This document shows, piece after piece, positions 16,591-28,198 of a stretch of DNA of 64,000 bases. The notes beneath the pieces are model-generated. The model made no database searches. It saw only the letters and a list, made by a program, of their open reading frames with translations, and was not told the origin of the DNA. Source of the DNA: Saprospiraceae bacterium (lineage in GTDB: Bacteria; Bacteroidota; Bacteroidia; Chitinophagales; Saprospiraceae); the NCBI GenBank assembly GCA_020436935.1, contig JAGQWX010000012.1, positions 42,346 to 106,345 on the forward strand, read 5' to 3'. The position numbers were made by a program, and so were the translations under genes. Within the stretch, counting starts at the first letter, position 1. The number at the start of each line of letters is the position of its first letter.

Positions 16591-17490
16591 TTACCGTTTA
16601 CTGGCGTTGGTCAGGAAGTCCTTCTCTTCGCGCGTAAGTTTATCATAGCCGGAGGCTTTTATTTTATCCAAAATACGGTTGAGCTCTTCTTCAAAATCAT
16701 TGGTGTCTTCCTGATTATCAGGAAGGGACTGTCTCCCGGATAAAGTGGGTGACTTGTATTCTACCTTTAGTTTTCTTGCCACTTTAGAAGTTGACCGTGG
16801 TTTTCTGGTTTGGAAGCCTTTTGAGAAAACCGAAGACCATGAAGTGAGATCAACGCCATTTCTCAATTGTAAAGCAATAATCAGGCCCATTAAAGTACCT
16901 CCGAGGTGTGCATAGTGACCGCCTGCATTGGAATATCCCTGCGTACCGACCAGATCCATAATGATGAATGCCAGCACAATGTATTTGAGTTTGACATTGC
17001 CAATCAAAAGAAGCCGGATTTCATAGTCCGGGGCAATGATACCAGCCACCGCTGCCAAAGCACAGACAGCAGCAGAAGCGCCGTGTGCAGTGACGTCATA
17101 ATCTGGGTGGGTTATTACTGCAAACAATACAAAAATGATGGCACCGGCCAGACCGCCCATCAAATAAGTAGGTAAAACGCGCTGATCACCAAGGAGGTCT
17201 CCAACAATCCTGCCAAACAGGTGCAATCCAACCATGTTCCATACCAGGTGCCAAAAGCCCAAGTGAACAAACATATGGGAGAAAATGGTCCATGGTTTAA
17301 ACATGAGTTTGTTCGGAAGTCCATGCAAAGCTACATTCTGAAAAATAGGGTCAAAGAATCCCAAATACTTCAGGAAAGCTTCGAGCAAAATCAGCACTGC
17401 AAAAATGACAATATTAATCACCAGCAATCGTGAGACCATATTGCCGTTGGAAAAAATTTGTCTTATGTCATTTCTGATAGAATCTATCAT
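16591..17490 (-). CDS. Rhomboid family intramembrane serine protease
   Basis: 299 residues with six predicted helices followed by an ~85-residue basic, disordered cytoplasmic tail. Catalytic Ser139 lies in AHGASAAV and His195 in GGHYAHLGGTLMG; His81 and Asn85 in FWHLVWNM match the oxyanion-side HxxxN motif. It cleaves membrane proteins within the bilayer; substrates are unknown. It lies 4 bases after a second rhomboid gene and 2 bases before the EEP gene, so the pair is co-expressed. The long tail, ending in TREEKDFLTNASK, is absent from its neighbour and resembles the C-terminal motif seen in many Bacteroidota rhomboids. Confidence 0.9.
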   Translation of the reverse strand: MIDSIRNDIRQIFSNGNMVSRLLVINIVIFAVLILLEAFLKYLGFFDPIFQNVALHGLPNKLMFKPWTIFSHMFVHLGFWHLVWNMVGLHLFGRIVGDLLGDQRVLPTYLMGGLAGAIIFVLFAVITHPDYDVTAHGASAAVCALAAVAGIIAPDYEIRLLLIGNVKLKYIVLAFIIMDLVGTQGYSNAGGHYAHLGGTLMGLIIALQLRNGVDLTSWSSVFSKGFQTRKPRSTSKVARKLKVEYKSPTLSGRQSLPDNQEDTNDFEEELNRILDKIKASGYDKLTREEKDFLTNASKR

Positions 17491-17494
17491 GATA

Positions 17495-18073
17495 TTACTG
17501 CAGTTTGACCATGTTCCAGAAATAAATTAATGCAAATCCAGCAATGGCTCCACCTATGTGTGCAAAGTGGGCTATTCCGGTTGATGCACCGCTAACACCA
17601 CTGTAAAGGTCGTAAAGAACGTATGCGCCCACAAGATATTTTGCTTTGATTTCAAAAGGAAGTGGAAAAATCATCATTTTCATATTGGGGAACATGGTTG
17701 CAAAAGCCACCAGAACACCGTATAAAGCACCTGATGCACCAACCACGTTGCCTGAGCTGATGAACAAATGTAAAAAGGCACTCGATAATCCGGCAACCAT
17801 ATATAGGATCAAAAATCGCTTGGGACCGAGTATTTGCTCGACTGCAGGACCAATGAAAAAAAGCATCAGCATATTGAACAACAAATGTGATTCGTTGCCA
17901 TGCATAAACATATGTGTCACCAACTGATAGGGCTGGAAACCGTCACCAAATGGCTGAAGTACAAAGTATCGCAGAAGATCAGGAATAAAAGGGATGAGGT
18001 TGTACTGGACAATAAAGAAAGCCAGTACATTGATGATCAAAAGGTTTTTCACCACCTCGGTAAGTCTTAACAT
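17495..18073 (-). CDS. Rhomboid family intramembrane serine protease (short)
   Basis: 192 residues, essentially the six-helix core. Catalytic Ser114 is in VVGASGALYG, His172 in HFAHIGGAIAG, and the HxxxN motif is HLLFNM (His63, Asn67). The start MLRLTEVVKNLLIINVLAF at 18073 lies 3 bases after the mutL stop. Tandem rhomboids directly after mutL recur in Bacteroidota, and the pair probably arose by duplication followed by divergence, since only the other copy has the long tail. Substrates are unknown. Confidence 0.9.
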   Translation of the reverse strand: MLRLTEVVKNLLIINVLAFFIVQYNLIPFIPDLLRYFVLQPFGDGFQPYQLVTHMFMHGNESHLLFNMLMLFFIGPAVEQILGPKRFLILYMVAGLSSAFLHLFISSGNVVGASGALYGVLVAFATMFPNMKMMIFPLPFEIKAKYLVGAYVLYDLYSGVSGASTGIAHFAHIGGAIAGFALIYFWNMVKLQ

Positions 18074-18076
18074 TTT

Positions 18077-19918
18077 CTAGACAAATTTATTCTTGAGTTC
18101 GTCAAGTGTGTAATTAATAAAACATTTGTGTCCTGTGGGGCTAATATAAGGTGCCTGACAGGCAAATAACTTATCGATGATCAAAAGCATCTCTTCGACA
18201 CTCAATGGTGTACCTCTCTTGACACAGGAAGAAACGGCATATGACCTTGAAATGTTTTCAGGAATACCCAGCTGTAGTTCAAGGTTTTCGGAATATTGTG
18301 AAATCAGCTTCTCTATCAATTTGCCCGCATTGGTGCCACCCTGCAAGCCTAGAGGTAGTCCATGAACAATAAAGGTTTCGTTTCCGAAGTGTTCTATTTC
18401 GAAACCCATTTTCCTGAGATATGGCAGAAGCTCAGCAACGATGTGCGCACTTTTTACATCAAAATTGATCGTTTCAGGAAAAAGCTCTTTTTGTACCGGC
18501 CGGGGAACGTCATTTATAGCCTGGAGGTTTTCTTCATACAAGATGCGTTCGTGGGCATTTTGTTGATCTATGATGGCAAAGCCAGATTTGATCTGCGTGA
18601 TGATGTATCTGTTGTGGACCTGATAAGGTTCTTTGATATTGGTGCTGGTATCTACCAAGCCAAGCGGGTTGTGACCTTCTGAAGGGTCGATGGTACTTTT
18701 TAGCGTAAGGACTTCAGAGCCGGCTTCCTGCTGGTCGACAGATGCTTTTGCCGGCGATAAACCGTCGTAAATGGCCCTCCAGTTTTTTAAGTTTTCTTTT
18801 TCAAGCTGAGAGGCTTCATTAAAACCTGCGGAGGAGAAAGTTTGTTTTTGTGTGTGGTCTCTTTCCATGCCTGAAGAGCGAGAGCTGATAAAGTTGGTAT
18901 CAGCAGTAAAGTCTATGGTTGGGGCGACAATAAAGACACCAAGTGCGTGTTTGACCGCAACACGCAGGTAATTGTATATCAGCCGTTCGTCGTCAAATTT
19001 GATTTCCGTTTTTGTGGGACTGACGTTGATGTCAATGGTTTCCGGGTCAACGGTAAGGTTGATGAAAAAGCCGGGGTACTGGTCTTTTTGCAGCAAGCTC
19101 TCAAAAGCACCTTTTACGGCATGGTTGAGATAATTGCTTTTCACAAAACGGTTGTTGACAAACAAGTACTGCTCACCCGGAGACTTTTTAGCGACCTCGG
19201 CTTTGCATACAAAACCTTCTATATTGACGAGTTCCGTTTTTTCAGAAACCTGGAGGAGGCGTTCGTTGTAGGCTTTGCCAAAGATGGCTACCAGGCGCTG
19301 TTTTAATCCTCCTTTGGGTAAAAAGTAAACGTCATTGTTGTTGTGGTGGAGCGTGAAAGCAATTTCGTGATGGATGATGGCCACCCGGTAGAATTCTTCG
19401 ATGATGTGTTTGAGCTCTACGGGGTCTGATTTGAGAAATTTCCTTCTCGCCGGAATATTGTAAAACAGATTTTTAACACAAAAGCTAGTGCCCACAGGAG
19501 CTTGTATCATTTCTGTTTTTTCCACTTTTGAGCCGGAAATTACTACCCTGTAACCCAATTCGGATTGTTCTTGTCGGGTAATGAGTTCAACATGGGCAAT
19601 CGCCGCAATAGAAGCAAGGGCTTCTCCTCGGAAACCTTTGGTAGAAATTTTGAATAAGTCATCTGCCTTTCTGATCTTGGAGGTGGCGTGGCGCTCAAAA
19701 CAAAGTCGTGCATCGGTATCGGACATGCCAATGCCGTCATCGATGACCTGAATGAGGGTTTTGCCGGAATCTTTGAGAATGAGTTTGATGTTGGATGCAC
19801 CAGCGTCAATCGCATTTTCCATCAATTCTTTCACTACTGAAGCCGGGCGTTGTATTACTTCACCTGCTGCAATCTGATTGGCAATATTATCCGGTAAAAG
19901 CTGAATAACATCAGCCAT
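18077..19918 (-). CDS. mutL: DNA mismatch repair protein MutL
   Basis: 613 residues. The N-terminal GHKL ATPase shows ELMENAIDAGASNI (Glu32, Asn36), DDGIGM, and GFRGEALASIAAIA, then the S5-like domain with NNRFVKSNYLNHAVKGAF and INVSPTKTEIKF. The C-terminal dimerisation domain starts around 430. The endonuclease motif, usually DQHAxxExxxxE, reads DQQNAHERILYE here, and the later CPHGRP-type zinc motif reads ISPTGHKCF, so nicking activity is doubtful. It acts with MutS in mismatch repair; mutS is not in the window. It leads a tight block with two rhomboids and an EEP gene. Confidence 0.95.
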   Translation of the reverse strand: MADVIQLLPDNIANQIAAGEVIQRPASVVKELMENAIDAGASNIKLILKDSGKTLIQVIDDGIGMSDTDARLCFERHATSKIRKADDLFKISTKGFRGEALASIAAIAHVELITRQEQSELGYRVVISGSKVEKTEMIQAPVGTSFCVKNLFYNIPARRKFLKSDPVELKHIIEEFYRVAIIHHEIAFTLHHNNNDVYFLPKGGLKQRLVAIFGKAYNERLLQVSEKTELVNIEGFVCKAEVAKKSPGEQYLFVNNRFVKSNYLNHAVKGAFESLLQKDQYPGFFINLTVDPETIDINVSPTKTEIKFDDERLIYNYLRVAVKHALGVFIVAPTIDFTADTNFISSRSSGMERDHTQKQTFSSAGFNEASQLEKENLKNWRAIYDGLSPAKASVDQQEAGSEVLTLKSTIDPSEGHNPLGLVDTSTNIKEPYQVHNRYIITQIKSGFAIIDQQNAHERILYEENLQAINDVPRPVQKELFPETINFDVKSAHIVAELLPYLRKMGFEIEHFGNETFIVHGLPLGLQGGTNAGKLIEKLISQYSENLELQLGIPENISRSYAVSSCVKRGTPLSVEEMLLIIDKLFACQAPYISPTGHKCFINYTLDELKNKFV

Positions 19919-19961
19919 ACATTTCTAGTTTTTATTCAAATGATTAACGTCGTAAACAGGA

Positions 19962-20297
19962 CTATCCTCCTGACATGGACTCGACAAAAGTAAGAATCTT
20001 ATCAGAACGAAGCATCATATACGCCAGCAGAAAAAGACAAGCCATTATAATAATCAGACGAAATGAAGATTTTCTATCCTCCATTTTAGTGGAATAGTAG
20101 GTAGTTCTGTTTCTGTTTGCAAAACCAGAACGAATGCGCTCTTTGGTTAACTCAACGTCCAGGTCTGGCTCACTGCCTTCTTCCGATTTTTTATATTTGG
20201 CCAAGCGGTTTTGCAACTCCTCTTTGGCCTGATCATAGTATCTTGGCTGATAATTGAAGCCCCGGGCTTTAGGTCTTTTGAAAATGCTATTGAACAT
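19962..20297 (-). CDS. Hypothetical C-terminally anchored protein
   Basis: 111 residues: a basic N-terminus rich in Arg, Lys and Tyr (FKRPKARGFNYQPRYYDQAKEELQNRL), a charged helix, and one transmembrane segment at about 81-98 (LIIIMACLFLLAYMMLRS). It is the size and layout of a short Bacteroidota protein often found before mutL; I know of no established function. It lies 43 bases upstream of mutL in the same direction and is probably the first gene of that operon. Confidence 0.7.
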   Translation of the reverse strand: MFNSIFKRPKARGFNYQPRYYDQAKEELQNRLAKYKKSEEGSEPDLDVELTKERIRSGFANRNRTTYYSTKMEDRKSSFRLIIIMACLFLLAYMMLRSDKILTFVESMSGG

Positions 20298-20533
20298 GAA
20301 AAATCACTCTTATTAAAAAATAAAGATACGGCTTTTTGAAAATACGTGTCCAAAATACATGTTGGGAGTCAGTTGAGCGTGTTGAATAGATATAGAACTG
20401 TCAAATACTAAAGACTATAACCAAAGACGTCAATACATCTATTTTAAAGCTTCATTATTCACTTCAGAAAGCACCATGAAATTAAGGACAGCCGAAAAAA
20501 GCCAATGCAGCAATAAACAAAACTTTTTACAAA

Positions 20534-22327
20534 TCAGTTCAGTGGCCGGCACTTCAATTCAAACCAGGTCTTTACAGGTTCCTCCAAATGTGGTAGGATG
20601 AGCGACTTGACCTTGTGGTGATAATTGTTGAACCAGGCTTTTTCCTTTTTATCCATTAGAGATTCGTCGATCATAGGAATATCGATGGGATAGAGGGTAA
20701 GGGTTTCGAAATGTCTGAAGCCTTCATAATCTTTATGGTCCTGACAAAGCAACAGGTTTTCAACCCTGATGCCAAACTGATCCGGCAAGTAATATCCGGG
20801 TTCATTGGAGGTGATCATACCCACTTCCATAGGGGTTTTTGAACGAGGATTGATAACGGGGCTGATGCTTTGCGGGCCTTCGTGGACATTGAGAAAAAAG
20901 CCAACCCCATGACCAGTGCCATGTCCATAATTCAGACCGTTTTCCCAAAGAAATTGTCGGGCAAGCACGTCCAACTGTGCACCATTGATGCCTGCGGGGA
21001 AGATGATTCTGCTCAAGGCAATGACTCCTTTCAGGACGAGAGTAAAAGCTTTCCGGGCTTCTTTAGACACTGCGCCGAGCGCAATTGTGCGCGTAATATC
21101 CGTAGTCCCTTCTGTATACTGACCACCGGAATCGACCAGCAAGACACCATTGGATAAAATGGATGCGTGATTGTTCTCAGTTGGTCGGTAATGCACAATA
21201 GCTCCATTGCCATTGAAACCAACAATAGGGGGAAAACTTTCTCCGACAAAACCGGCTTGTTCGCTCCGATATCTGGTAAGCACCTGTGCGAATTCATATT
21301 CTGATGATGATCGCGTTTTGAGGGTTTCGTGCAACCAATAAAATGCCTTGGCCAAAGCAATACCGTCTTTGACCATGGTATTTCGCGTAAGCACAATCTC
21401 GGTGAGGTTTTTTTTGCTTTTCCATAAAGGAATCGGAGAATCCAATTCGCTTTTCCTGCAATTGATGGCCTGATAAATGCTTGTTGAGGTCGTAGCAGCA
21501 TCCAGGCCTAGCCTTTGCTCAGTAGCCAGCCAATTGAGGTGAGGAATAATATTTTCATATGCCTGGATATGAATACCGTTTTCTTCCAGCGCGGTGAGCG
21601 ATGTCTCTTCTATTCTGGAAATGTTACAAAACAGCTGAGCTCCGTCTTTGTCCACCAAGAGATAAGCCACAAATACCGGGTTGAATTCTACATCAGCGCC
21701 TCGCATATTGAGTAGCCAGGCAATTTCGTCCAGGGCACAAAGCAAATATGCGTCCAAATGGTTGTCTTGTATAAAGCTTCTTAGATCACTCAGTTTTGAT
21801 GCAATGCTTTTTCCTGCGATTTCATCAGGCAAATTATAAACACGACTTGTGGGGTAGGCAGGTCTGTCAGCCCATGCCAGCCCAATGATGTCTGGACTTG
21901 TTTTTATGGTAATGTTTTTTCCCAGAGCTTTTTCGTAGTTTCTGTACTGGGCAATAGACAAATCAAAACCATCGATCAATACGGTTGAGCCTTCCGAGAC
22001 GTATTCTTTGACAATTTGTATAAAGCCATTTGCAATTTTATTGTCCTGGATAATGAGTTTTATTTCCTCTTGATTGATTTCTTTGCCAGCCTGTAGGGTA
22101 TAGCGGGAATCAGTAACCAAAACCGCTTCCCCGGGAGTAATAATGACACTTCCTGAGGATCCTGTAAAACCAGTCAACCACAATCTGTCCTGCCAGAGCG
22201 GAGCCAGGTACTCACTTTGATGGGGATCTGTACCAGTGATAATCACAGCATCAACCTGATGGTCTTTCATGAGATTTCTGACAGATTTCAATTTTTCAGA
22301 AGTCATCGTAAGCGTTGTTCTTTCCAT
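20534..22327 (-). CDS. Aminopeptidase P family protein (M24B, Xaa-Pro aminopeptidase)
   Basis: 597 residues, the length of the long three-domain aminopeptidase P form. Two creatinase N-like domains (SVRNLMKDHQVDAVIITGTDPHQSEYLAP...WLTGFTGSSGSVIIT) precede the M24 catalytic domain. Metal ligands are visible: Asp in LLVDSGGQY, Asp in GTTDITRT, His in GHGTGHGVGFFLNVHEGP, Glu in ITSNEPGYY and Glu in FETLTLYPID. It removes N-terminal residues before proline in the cytoplasm. An internal ATG at 22306 could also be the start. It is divergent from rpoN, about 186 bases away. Confidence 0.92.
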   Translation of the reverse strand: MERTTLTMTSEKLKSVRNLMKDHQVDAVIITGTDPHQSEYLAPLWQDRLWLTGFTGSSGSVIITPGEAVLVTDSRYTLQAGKEINQEEIKLIIQDNKIANGFIQIVKEYVSEGSTVLIDGFDLSIAQYRNYEKALGKNITIKTSPDIIGLAWADRPAYPTSRVYNLPDEIAGKSIASKLSDLRSFIQDNHLDAYLLCALDEIAWLLNMRGADVEFNPVFVAYLLVDKDGAQLFCNISRIEETSLTALEENGIHIQAYENIIPHLNWLATEQRLGLDAATTSTSIYQAINCRKSELDSPIPLWKSKKNLTEIVLTRNTMVKDGIALAKAFYWLHETLKTRSSSEYEFAQVLTRYRSEQAGFVGESFPPIVGFNGNGAIVHYRPTENNHASILSNGVLLVDSGGQYTEGTTDITRTIALGAVSKEARKAFTLVLKGVIALSRIIFPAGINGAQLDVLARQFLWENGLNYGHGTGHGVGFFLNVHEGPQSISPVINPRSKTPMEVGMITSNEPGYYLPDQFGIRVENLLLCQDHKDYEGFRHFETLTLYPIDIPMIDESLMDKKEKAWFNNYHHKVKSLILPHLEEPVKTWFELKCRPLN

Positions 22328-22366
22328 GGTTAAAAAATAACATACAACAAATTACACATTAAAATA

Positions 22367-22397
22367 TTTGTTAATATAATGCGTGTTTATATATTTG
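22367..22397 (+). promoter_or_regulatory. Predicted rpoN promoter
   Basis: TTTG (22367-22370), exactly 19 bases, then TATATTTG (22390-22397): a full match to the Bacteroidota sigma-ABfr consensus. It predicts a 5' leader of about 110 bases before the ATG at 22514. Confidence 0.65.
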
Positions 22398-22513
22398 TCT
22401 CAAGGATCTGAAATAAATGTTTGTCTAAATTGTTCTTTATAAGATTAAAGGTAACAAACTAAAAGACCCTGATAATTGTTTTTTCATTATAAATAAGGTA
22501 AACAAGAACGCGT

Positions 22514-23998
22514 ATGCTGAGGCAAACTTTGAGCCAAAAGATGTTGCAAAAGTTATCTCCGCAGCAAATTCAGTTGATGAAGTTGCTGCAGATACCTACG
22601 GCCACTCTTGAGGAAAGGATCAAAGAAGAGCTTGAAACCAATCCTGCTCTTGAAGTAGGAGATACGTACCAGGAAGTTTTTGATATCCCTGAAGACGAGA
22701 AAAAAGAAGAAAATCAGGAAGAAGAATCATATGACTATGAGCTTGACGACTACCTGACCCAATATCTGGAAGATGATCCGGGGTCTTATAAAACCAGAGA
22801 CGAAAATTATGGCGAAGAAGAACAAGACCGCTCTATACCCGTCCCTGTAGAAGTATCATTTCATGATAACCTGTTGAGGCAGCTCGGCATGGTAACTTTT
22901 GAAAGGGAAGAAGAAGAAATCATCGCCAAACAAGTCATCGGATCAATCGACGAAGATGGGTATCTCAGAAGAGAGCCCTCAGCCATTGTGGATGATCTTA
23001 TGTTTTCGCAAAGCATAGAAGTTAAGAAAGAGGATGTGTTGAGAATCCTTAAACTGATACAGCGCTTCGACCCACCTGGAGTGGGCGCAAGAGATTTGAG
23101 AGAGTGTCTCATGATACAGTTGGAGGATAAGATTCAAAAAAACGAATCCGACAGGAATAAAACCCTGGCTTTGGAAATTTTGAAGAACAACTTCGATGAG
23201 TTTATAAAAAAGCATTACCCCAAACTCAAAAAAAGTTATTCTCTTTCGGAATCAGAACTAAAAGATGTCATTGACGAAATCCTAAAGCTCAATCCTAAGC
23301 CTGCGAGTGGCCTGGAATCAGAAGGCAAGCCCAATGTACAATACATCATCCCGGATTTTACCATTACGAACAAGGACGGAGAACTGGAACTTTCTCTCAA
23401 CAGCAAAAATGCGCCGGACCTGAAGATCAGTGAGCATTTTGCAGAAATGCTGTTGGGCTATAAAGAAAACATCAAGACCAACAAAGCTTCTAAAACGGAG
23501 AAAGAAGCCATACTTTTCATCAAACAAAAGATAGATAGCGCCAAGTGGTTTATTGATGCCATCAAGCAAAGACAGGATACATTGACGAAGACGATGTACG
23601 CCATCATGCGTTTTCAATATCAGTATTTTCTCACCGGCGATGAGCGCAGGCTCAAGCCTATGATCCTTAAAGATATTGCTGACATGACAGGTCTTGACAT
23701 TTCCACGGTGTCCAGAGTAGCGAACAGCAAGTTTCTCCAGACAGAATTTGGCACCAAAAGGCTGAAGGACTTTTTCTCAGAGTCTATCATGACCCAAGAT
23801 GGCCAGGAAGTTTCAACCTTGGAGGTAAAAAATATTCTCAACGAAATCATCAGCAGAGAGAATAAAAAGAAACCCCATTCCGACGAAAAACTCAAAGAAT
23901 TGCTCCAGCAAAGAGGTTATAATATAGCCCGTAGAACGGTGGCCAAGTACAGAGAGTTGCTGAATGTGCCTGTTGCAAGATTGAGGAAAACACTCTAA
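22514..23998 (+). CDS. rpoN: RNA polymerase sigma-54 factor RpoN
   Basis: 494 residues. Region I at the N-terminus (LRQTLSQKMLQKLSPQQIQLMKLLQIPTATLEERIKEELETNPALE, given here in parts) binds activator and core polymerase; an acidic region II follows (about 55-100). The core-binding and HTH regions include DGYLRREPSAIVDDL and LKDIADMTGLDISTVSRVANSKF. The RpoN box ARRTVAKYRE is intact at 472-481. It directs transcription from -24/-12 promoters with enhancer-binding ATPases; none is in this window. It is a single-gene unit. Confidence 0.96.
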   Translation: MLRQTLSQKMLQKLSPQQIQLMKLLQIPTATLEERIKEELETNPALEVGDTYQEVFDIPEDEKKEENQEEESYDYELDDYLTQYLEDDPGSYKTRDENYGEEEQDRSIPVPVEVSFHDNLLRQLGMVTFEREEEEIIAKQVIGSIDEDGYLRREPSAIVDDLMFSQSIEVKKEDVLRILKLIQRFDPPGVGARDLRECLMIQLEDKIQKNESDRNKTLALEILKNNFDEFIKKHYPKLKKSYSLSESELKDVIDEILKLNPKPASGLESEGKPNVQYIIPDFTITNKDGELELSLNSKNAPDLKISEHFAEMLLGYKENIKTNKASKTEKEAILFIKQKIDSAKWFIDAIKQRQDTLTKTMYAIMRFQYQYFLTGDERRLKPMILKDIADMTGLDISTVSRVANSKFLQTEFGTKRLKDFFSESIMTQDGQEVSTLEVKNILNEIISRENKKKPHSDEKLKELLQQRGYNIARRTVAKYRELLNVPVARLRKTL

Positions 23999-24009
23999 CA
24001 CGTCCAGAA

Positions 24010-25137
24010 CTATTTTATTTTTTTGGTATAGATATTTTTCAAATCGGATTCAAACCACGTGTAAGGGTCTTCGTAAAATTTTATAAAATTTTCGGCACTT
24101 ACCTGGCCAGGAAAAGGAGCATAATAATGGGTAGGGCTCCGACTATCGTTGCGCCATACCAGTACATAGGACAAATTCATCGGGTATTTCTTTAGGGCTT
24201 TCAGCAGGATGTTGGTCCACCAATCGTTCATGGGGATGGATTCAAGGCCCGTTTCTGTAAACGCTGCAAGTTTGCCATGTTTCTGAGCAAAGTCTGAAAC
24301 TATTTTGAGCTTGAGGGCTGCAGTATCGACAGAGAGGCGATCCCTTCCCAGGTCGCCGTAATTGTCCATGCCCACCATGTCGACCCACGCATCACCGGGG
24401 TATCTTTCTGTGAAGGCTTCTTCACTCCAAAAACGATTGTCAGGACTAAAAGCATAGATGAACTGATGCACATCCAAACTATCCCGCAGGTATGAAACTG
24501 TAAATTTCCACAAACTGATAAAATCTTCCCTGGAAGCATGGGGGCGGCCCCACCAAAACCAGGATCCATCAAACTCGTGGTATGGTCTGAAAATCATGGG
24601 AACCAGTTTTCCATCAGAACCACGTGTAGAGTGTGCCCAATCTCCAATTTGCTGGAGCATTTGTTTGTACTTTTCATGGTGACTTCCTCCGGGGATTAGC
24701 TTGTCCACAACAGTTATGGTATCTGTATTTCTCCATTGATAAGATCGTCCTGTTACAGGGTTAGGAAAATGCCAGGCCACCGTTACTATGCCACCCCTGT
24801 CGTAGGTCGCGGACACATCTTTTCGGAGACGATCCGTGTATCTGGAGATAGATTCTGGTGAATTTCCGCTGAATCCGGAAAAATCAACTCCGATCACTGC
24901 CGGATGACTTCCAGCGACACTTTTGACGTCTGACCTGTTTTCGTCTCCCATCCATCCATGTCCGTATTCTGTAGCGTGCTGATGTCCAAAGAGAATATGT
25001 TTTTCTGATATTTTGTGGAGGTTATAGTAAAGAATTTTCGTTTCTTTTGTGGCCTTTTTATCGATGGGCAATACCTTAGAAGAGGTGCATGAAACCATCA
25101 AAAAAAGCATAGATAAGACGGTGAGAACGTGGTACAA
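24010..25137 (-). CDS. GH26 beta-mannanase-like lipoprotein
   Basis: 375 residues with lipobox MVSC (Cys17). The body matches glycoside hydrolase family 26: ILFGHQHATEYG near residue 50, the acid/base Glu in FRPYHEFDGSWFWWG (about 180) and the nucleophile Glu in AAFTETGLES (about 300). It should cleave beta-1,4-mannans, or a related glucan, at the cell surface or in the periplasm. No SusC/SusD pair, other glycosidase or regulator is adjacent, so it is not in an obvious polysaccharide utilisation locus. It is convergent with rpoN, with 11 bases between stops. Confidence 0.88.
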   Translation of the reverse strand: MYHVLTVLSMLFLMVSCTSSKVLPIDKKATKETKILYYNLHKISEKHILFGHQHATEYGHGWMGDENRSDVKSVAGSHPAVIGVDFSGFSGNSPESISRYTDRLRKDVSATYDRGGIVTVAWHFPNPVTGRSYQWRNTDTITVVDKLIPGGSHHEKYKQMLQQIGDWAHSTRGSDGKLVPMIFRPYHEFDGSWFWWGRPHASREDFISLWKFTVSYLRDSLDVHQFIYAFSPDNRFWSEEAFTERYPGDAWVDMVGMDNYGDLGRDRLSVDTAALKLKIVSDFAQKHGKLAAFTETGLESIPMNDWWTNILLKALKKYPMNLSYVLVWRNDSRSPTHYYAPFPGQVSAENFIKFYEDPYTWFESDLKNIYTKKIK

Positions 25138-25253
25138 AACGATAAATTTTTTGAATTGCTTGTAAGATAGATGAATTCAAAAAAATATTTAGAATTGAAT
25201 ATTTATTGAGATAAGCGACAAGTATTATTGAAACAATATCCCCTTAGCTGTCA

Positions 25254-25736
25254 TTATTGTATTGCTCCGGCTTCCTCTAAAATAGCGATGATTTGCTCTT
25301 GATTTTTTTCTTTTGCCAAAACAAGTAGAGACTTACCTGACGAATCAAGTACGTGGGGATTAGCGCCCATAGCAATCAAATATTTGACCACTTCTGTATG
25401 CCCAAAGGAGATGGCAAAAGACAGGGCAGTTCCACCTTGCTGGTTTTGAATATTGACATCAGCCCCTTCGCTGATGAGCAATTCGATCATTGGCATACTG
25501 CCTTTGAAACAGACGCCCATCAAAGCTGTATTACCGGCAGCGTCTCTTGCATTGACATCAGCCCCATTTTCCAAAAGATGTTTTGCAATTTGGATCTGAC
25601 CAACGTAAGTGGCCATTACCAATGGACTGAAGCCTCGTTCGTCCCTTTGATTGACAAGTACCGGTCGGTCGTTGATCATAGCTGACAGACTGGTTAAATC
25701 ACCGGATTTTATGGCGTCAAAAAAAGCATTGCTCAT
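25254..25736 (-). CDS. Ankyrin repeat protein next to katG
   Basis: 160 residues, all ankyrin repeats: four units can be read (RDERGFSPLVMATYVGQIQIAKHLLENGADVN; RDAAGNTALMGVCFKGSMPMIELLISEGADVN; QNQQGGTALSFAISFGHTEVVKYLIAMGANPH; DSSGKSLLVLAKEKN..., in parts). No signal peptide. It lies 135 bases after katG in the same direction. Ankyrin proteins beside catalase genes (AnkB with KatB in Pseudomonas, Cj1386 with KatA in Campylobacter) are known to aid catalase activity, the latter through haem delivery; the same job here is inferred from context. A strong terminator between the two limits co-transcription to read-through. Confidence 0.85.
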   Translation of the reverse strand: MSNAFFDAIKSGDLTSLSAMINDRPVLVNQRDERGFSPLVMATYVGQIQIAKHLLENGADVNARDAAGNTALMGVCFKGSMPMIELLISEGADVNIQNQQGGTALSFAISFGHTEVVKYLIAMGANPHVLDSSGKSLLVLAKEKNQEQIIAILEEAGAIQ

Positions 25737-25800
25737 GGAAGTCTAATTTTTAGGTTTGTTTATGGAGGAGTTTTGCTGCTATCCAAAATCAAAATTTGAG

Positions 25801-25835
25801 AAAAAAAATCAGGACCGGAATTACCGGCCCTGATC
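25801..25835 (-). terminator. katG intrinsic terminator
   Basis: On the minus strand a hairpin with arms ATCAGG-x-CCGG and CCGG-x-CCTGAT (one A-C mismatch, 5-base loop) is followed by eight T. It starts about 37 bases after the katG stop and should end most katG transcripts before the ankyrin gene. Confidence 0.88.
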
Positions 25836-25871
25836 AAATTTGGATCCTATGTTAAATTTTAAAAGTCAAAA

Positions 25872-28112
<2,241 letters not shown>

Positions 28113-28198
28113 TCAATATTATTTAAATAATAAAAAGAAGCAATTTTTGAGAATTTCCAAATGATCAGAAACTTCAAGCGTCAAAACCTTCATTAGTT

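Noticed and set aside
20298..20533. Possible RNA gene in the gap between the small membrane protein and aminopeptidase P
   Set aside because: No tRNA cloverleaf, strong hairpin or promoter pair could be found; left as empty intergenic sequence.
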